DNA of 64,000 nt from Thermoplasmata archaeon (GTDB lineage Archaea > Thermoplasmatota > Thermoplasmata > UBA10834): NCBI GenBank assembly GCA_020696365.1, contig JAEHCM010000004.1, positions 124,001 to 188,000 on the forward strand, in the 5' to 3' direction. Of this stretch, positions 60,765 to 64,000 are shown in pieces; position 1 is the stretch's first letter; every line of letters starts with the position of its first letter. The notes below the pieces were generated by a model. The model worked only from the letters and a program-made list of their open reading frames with translations, did no database searches and was not told where the DNA came from. The translations under genes were made by a program, and so were the position numbers.

Positions 60765-61802
60765 TCATTCGATCCTGTACCTCAGCAGAGCCGCCACGCC
60801 GCCCAGTGATTCCAGCCTCCGACCCGCTTCGTGAAGAGAGCTCACGATCATGAACTCGCCCCGCGAACGCTCCACGGTTTTCAGGAGCTTCTCCACCTCG
60901 ACGTCCCTCACGGAAGAGTCGAGCACGAGCAGGAGGTCGACCGCTCCGGACTCAGCTGCCGTGACCACATGCTGCTTGCCGTACGAGAACAGACCGTCCG
61001 CGCCGATCGCCGCGAACAGCCTCTCGACGGCCTTGGTCTCCCTCGCGACCCGTGACTCCTCGACGACCTTGCCTCCCAGCCCGCGTTTCATCGCTTCATG
61101 TATGCCCGCCATGCCAGCCTGGCCAGTCGAGAGTACGATCACCTGGTCGGCGAGCTCGGGATGCCTGTCGCGCATCTTCCTCGCGAGCGACTCCTTTGTG
61201 AAGCCAGGCCCGAGCACGACCAAGGGTTGAGCCTTCAGCAACGGCGCGACCTTGCCAACAATCTCCTCTACGAAGGCGTCCTCGCTCGGCTTTGAATCGT
61301 ACATTTTCCCATCCGGGTTCCTCGTTATGGTCGCGACCTCCTTGAGCCCGTAATCCCTGGCAGCGGCAATCACGGCCTCGGTGTCCTCGACGGCCACGAA
61401 CATGACTGTCGGACGGTCGCTCGCCTCCACGGCCCGCTTGATACGCTCGAAGTGGACGTCCTTCCACTCAGGCTTGACGATGGCCACCGCATCTCCTGGG
61501 CCCACCATGAGCGTGTGATGCTGGCCGATGTCCTGTGGCCCGGACTCGATCGAACCGAGTATGCGGAGACGGTCCTCCGACTCGTGGAACTCGACCTTCC
61601 CGACCCTTATGCCGAGGAGCATCCGCACCTTCTCGGTCCGCTCGGGACGCAACTTGTCCGCCTTTTCCTCCTTGCGTCTGTAGGCGGTGGCGTACACCTG
61701 ATCATCGACGTCTAGTAGGTTGTAGAGATGCCATAGATCGTCGATGCTCTCGGGACGGAGTTTGACCTTGTTGGCCCTCGAATCCTGATGGACTATCTTC
61801 AT
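60765..61802 (-). CDS. pelA: mRNA surveillance protein Pelota
   Basis: 345 residues in three domains. The N-terminal Sm-like domain (MKIVHQDSRANKVKLRPESIDDLWHLYNLL...ATAYRRK) lacks the nuclease residues claimed for some homologues. The middle and C-terminal eRF1-like domains (FVAVEDTEAVIAAARDYG; LFSYGKQHVVTAAESGAVDLLLVLDSSVRD) follow. It rescues stalled ribosomes with aEF1alpha. ATG 61802 replaces the longer frame to 61841. Confidence 0.93.
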   Translation of the reverse strand: MKIVHQDSRANKVKLRPESIDDLWHLYNLLDVDDQVYATAYRRKEEKADKLRPERTEKVRMLLGIRVGKVEFHESEDRLRILGSIESGPQDIGQHHTLMVGPGDAVAIVKPEWKDVHFERIKRAVEASDRPTVMFVAVEDTEAVIAAARDYGLKEVATITRNPDGKMYDSKPSEDAFVEEIVGKVAPLLKAQPLVVLGPGFTKESLARKMRDRHPELADQVIVLSTGQAGMAGIHEAMKRGLGGKVVEESRVARETKAVERLFAAIGADGLFSYGKQHVVTAAESGAVDLLLVLDSSVRDVEVEKLLKTVERSRGEFMIVSSLHEAGRRLESLGGVAALLRYRIE

Positions 61803-61900
61803 GCCCGCTCTCACGCGTAGATGTCGGTGGCCGGATATCAAGGCATCGAGCGACGCAGAGCGGTCGAAGTTGACAGACCAGTTCCATCCACAACCACGAA

Positions 61901-61910
61901 GGTTTATATT
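61901..61910 (+). promoter_or_regulatory. TATA-like box of the Roadblock gene
   Basis: GGTTTATATT, about 45-50 bases upstream of ATG 61954, with a short leader. Confidence 0.5.
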
Positions 61911-61953
61911 CTCATCAGGTCATTTGTAACCAAGTCACAGGGACGGCTCGCAC

Positions 61954-62316
61954 ATGGCACAGTACTTGGCTATCGATGAGATTCTCGACGACCTGCACAA
62001 GGAGATGACGTCCGTGTACGAGGCGACCGTCGTATCCCGGAGCGGCATGCACATTGCGGGCGATTCCCCGAAGGGGGTACACCTGGAGACTTTCGTCGCC
62101 ATGTCTGCAATCCTCCTGGGCGCAGCGGAGACAGCGACTGGCGAGCTCAAGGACAAGCTCCGGTATGTGTCGGTCGAGCTGTCGAGGAGCAGGATGGTGC
62201 TGACAGCAGCTGGGAACAGAGCGCTGCTGGTACTGACCGCATCCAATGATGTCGAGACCGGGGAGTTGGCAGACAAGGCGACCGAGTTCGCGACGCGGAT
62301 CGCCGACAAGATCTGA
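61954..62316 (+). CDS. Roadblock/LC7 family protein
   Basis: 120 residues. AIDEILDDLHKEMTSVYEATVVSRSGMHIAGDSP and MVLTAAGNRALLVLTASNDVETGELADKATEFATRIADK fit the Roadblock/LC7 (MglB-like) fold, which forms homodimers and regulates small GTPases in bacteria. No MglA-type GTPase is in the window. The giant receptor at 43-48 kb appears to end in a related domain. Confidence 0.88.
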   Translation: MAQYLAIDEILDDLHKEMTSVYEATVVSRSGMHIAGDSPKGVHLETFVAMSAILLGAAETATGELKDKLRYVSVELSRSRMVLTAAGNRALLVLTASNDVETGELADKATEFATRIADKI

Positions 62317-62318
62317 AG

Positions 62319-62981
62319 TCACATCCTCCTGAACCCGCCTCGAACCCATTCTTGGTTTGTTTCTATCGCGTAGACGACCGTCTCCTTGACGTTCCGACTC
62401 CTGCCTCCGACCGTCGACCTGTTCGCAAGGATCGCCTTGATCGCTTCTTCCTCGGAACGGACATCCGGGAGAACGGTGAACGCCCGGCCTATCTCCTCGA
62501 GCTTGTGAGCGTCGCTTCCACCCACTGCGGGCAGGCCCCTTCTCTCCGCCATCCTAAACGCAGCCTTGTTCGACCCTCTGGAGCTGCCTCCGTTCAGGAC
62601 CTCGATGGCGTCAAAGTGATTCTGGGATGCTCGTCTGATACCCATCCCTGACGGGAATCTCCTTGGGTGAGCGGCGACTGCCATCCCTCCGGATTCATGG
62701 ATGCCCTCGATGGTCTTGTCGATTGACAGTCCCCTCGGCACGGTCGACGATAACCCGTACGCGAGCACGTGTCCTTCGGCGGTCGATATCTCGGTCCCCC
62801 TGACCACCAGAAGTCCGAACGAGCTCGCGAGTTCGAACGCTCTCAATGAGCCCTCGACCGAGTTGTGGTCGGTGACCGCGCAGCCGTCCAGACCCGATGA
62901 TCTGCACCGTTCGAGTATCCCCTCGATGGTGGCCGCGCCGTCGCGCGAGAACTTCGAATGGATATGGAGATCGAGCTTCAT
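62319..62981 (-). CDS. PHP-domain metal-dependent phosphoesterase
   Basis: 220 residues. Metal-binding motifs: DLHIHSKFSRDG, AVTDHNSVEG, GTEIST, AVAAHPRRF and GGSDAHKLEEIG. Stand-alone PHP proteins hydrolyse nucleotides or phosphosugars; substrate unknown. It overlaps the MetG stop as ATGA, so it is expressed with the tRNA synthetase. Confidence 0.9.
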   Translation of the reverse strand: MKLDLHIHSKFSRDGAATIEGILERCRSSGLDGCAVTDHNSVEGSLRAFELASSFGLLVVRGTEISTAEGHVLAYGLSSTVPRGLSIDKTIEGIHESGGMAVAAHPRRFPSGMGIRRASQNHFDAIEVLNGGSSRGSNKAAFRMAERRGLPAVGGSDAHKLEEIGRAFTVLPDVRSEEEAIKAILANRSTVGGRSRNVKETVVYAIETNQEWVRGGFRRM

Positions 62982-64000
62982 CGTACTCTCGCACCGACCG
63001 GGATATCTCTGTCGAACACAATCTTGATACCGCCCTTGGCGTGCATCACGACGGCACTCTCCTCCTGAACCAAGGCGGCGTACTTCCTACCTACCTCTCC
63101 ACTCTCGATCGCGCACGAAACGGTCCGCGAACCAATGTCCAGCTTGGGCGGGCTTCCGCCGGATAGCGAACCGACGCGGATATCGAGCTCCTGGAACTCC
63201 TTGAATGAGATGGTCTTGCTCTCGACCTCCAACCCGCTGGTAACCGGGGTTCCAGGGGGGAGGTCCGACTCGGGAGTGAGCAGGGCGAGCCCGCCCGCCT
63301 CCTCGGCGGCCAGCAACATCCCCTCTGACTTGACGCCTCGGAGCTTCGCCGGCTCAAGGTTCGAAACGATCACCAGGGTCTTCGAGCTCAGCTCTTCAGC
63401 TGAGTAGAAGTCCTTCAACCCGGTCACGATAGTGATAGGTCGACCTATGTCCACCTTCATGACGTACAGCTTGTCGGCGTTCGGGTGCCGCTCAACCTCG
63501 ATGACCGTCCCTATCCTGAGGTCGAGCGCGGAATACTTGGCGAACCCCCCCGACAGAGGTACTTCCACCTTCGCGAACAACGGTACTGGCTTCTCCATCT
63601 TATTCCCCTCCTTCAGCGGAGCCTTCGTGCCGTTCCATCCAGAATCCTCGATCGATCCCCCCATCCCGATATCGTGCCATATCTTCTCGGATGAGAAAGG
63701 CATGAACGGGCTACCGAGCACAGCAAGCGCCCTGCATATCTCGAGGCTGACGCTGAGCACCGTCCCGCAGCGCTCCTTGTCGGAACGTATGAGTGTCCAC
63801 GGAGCGACCGCGTCGAAGTACTGGTTGCCGAACTGAGCGAGGTCCATGACCGATTTCATGGCGTCCCTGAACCGGCACGCGGACAATGATTCGCGCAAAT
63901 CTATCTCCGCTCGTGATATCCGCTCCAGAGCCGCTCTGTCGCCCTCGTCCAACGCCCCTCTCGTGGGCACGGCGCCGTAGTTCTTGTATGTGAAGGACAG
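62978..64000 (-). CDS. metG: Methionyl-tRNA synthetase, 3' part, with two tRNA-binding-type domains (partial, runs off right edge)
   Basis: Frame is open to base 64000, so the catalytic domain lies outside. Visible: the end of the anticodon-binding helical domain (LSFTYKNYG... AVLGSPFMPFSSEKIWHDIG). A clear EMAP/CsaA-type OB domain follows (YSALDLRIGTVIEVERHPNADKLYVMKVDIG ... RGVKSEGMLLAAEE). A second, divergent OB-like segment (FKEFQELDIRVGSLSGGSPP) is appended. Overlap with the PHP gene is four bases. Confidence 0.93.
   Translation of the reverse strand: MSFTYKNYGAVPTRGALDEGDRAALERISRAEIDLRESLSACRFRDAMKSVMDLAQFGNQYFDAVAPWTLIRSDKERCGTVLSVSLEICRALAVLGSPFMPFSSEKIWHDIGMGGSIEDSGWNGTKAPLKEGNKMEKPVPLFAKVEVPLSGGFAKYSALDLRIGTVIEVERHPNADKLYVMKVDIGRPITIVTGLKDFYSAEELSSKTLVIVSNLEPAKLRGVKSEGMLLAAEEAGGLALLTPESDLPPGTPVTSGLEVESKTISFKEFQELDIRVGSLSGGSPPKLDIGSRTVSCAIESGEVGRKYAALVQEESAVVMHAKGGIKIVFDRDIPVGARVR

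Noticed and set aside
1-64000. CRISPR arrays, insertion sequences, integrases or prophage genes
   Set aside because: No spaced short repeats, transposase or integrase motifs, or terminal inverted repeats were seen; the only clear tandem repeat is inside the OppC gene.

Overview
The window is archaeal, and gene content points to the Thermoplasmata side of the Euryarchaeota. Evidence: PCNA, transcription factor S, aIF2-alpha, Nop10, eS27 and eL42 ribosomal proteins, archaeal Pelota, Alba, RadB, Bud32, archaeosine synthase ArcS, Taw2, diphthamide ligase Dph6, and a lipid pathway built on isopentenyl phosphate kinase and type 2 IPP isomerase. A tRNA-Tyr with an intron at the canonical archaeal position and a 5S rRNA gene standing apart from 16S/23S fit too; dispersed rRNA genes are known in Thermoplasma. 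The sequence is GC-rich by eye. Peptide uptake, an aldehyde:ferredoxin oxidoreductase-like protein and an aminomutase suggest, without proving, a peptide- or amino-acid-using heterotroph. The exact lineage is inference.

Layout. 1-8000 (minus): a peptide ABC transporter operon with a PKD surface protein, OppB, an enlarged OppC and a PKD-bearing solute-binding protein that runs off the left edge. 8.2-13.7 kb: a DUF835 protein, an unrecognised Cys-rich 520-residue protein, Taw2, a secreted membrane-anchored protein and a geranylgeranyl reductase. 13.8-18.2 kb: transaldolase, split transketolase, PurN, PCNA, TFS. 18.3-22.3 kb: a membrane protein with an Arg-rich tail, a CheY-like regulator next to a membrane DUF835 protein, tRNA-Tyr, and a ribbon-helix-helix regulator with an operator-like repeat. 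22.4-24.6 kb: the translation operon eL42-eS27-aIF2alpha-Nop10-PAC2. 24.8-31 kb: HTH regulator, RpiA, creatininase-family amidohydrolase, zinc ribbon, Dph6, KamA-like enzyme, ABC exporter. 31-41.5 kb: a large surface protein, tRNA-Pro, RdgB, Bud32, RadB, GGPP synthase, Fni, IPK, Alba, a zinc-ribbon membrane protein and 5S rRNA. 41.6-52.6 kb: HAD, DUF92, a 1684-residue FG-GAP/PKD receptor with a Roadblock-like tail, an M50-CBS protease, a second ABC-2 transporter, a TBP-fold-like small protein and a UPF0200 kinase. 52.7-58.1 kb: AOR-like protein and ferredoxin behind pyrBI, a TrmB-like regulator, and a TusA plus four DsrE-family genes. 58.2-64 kb: ArcS, a second receiver protein, Pelota, Roadblock, PHP and the 3' part of MetG.

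Two patterns deserve attention. First, four internal operon genes (OppB, RdgB, the 88-residue TBP-like protein, the 2x[4Fe-4S] ferredoxin) lack any ATG, GTG or TTG where their conserved N-terminus must begin. Three have a CTG placed behind a good Shine-Dalgarno sequence, and the fourth offers only ACG or ATA. Many operon-first genes instead look leaderless, with a TATA box 20-30 bases before the start codon. Second, several apparent signalling and surface modules lack obvious partners: two DUF835 proteins and two stand-alone receiver proteins without a visible histidine kinase, and a surface receptor ending in a Roadblock-like domain plus a free Roadblock protein without a visible GTPase.

All calls come from reading the sequence. 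No database search was run.
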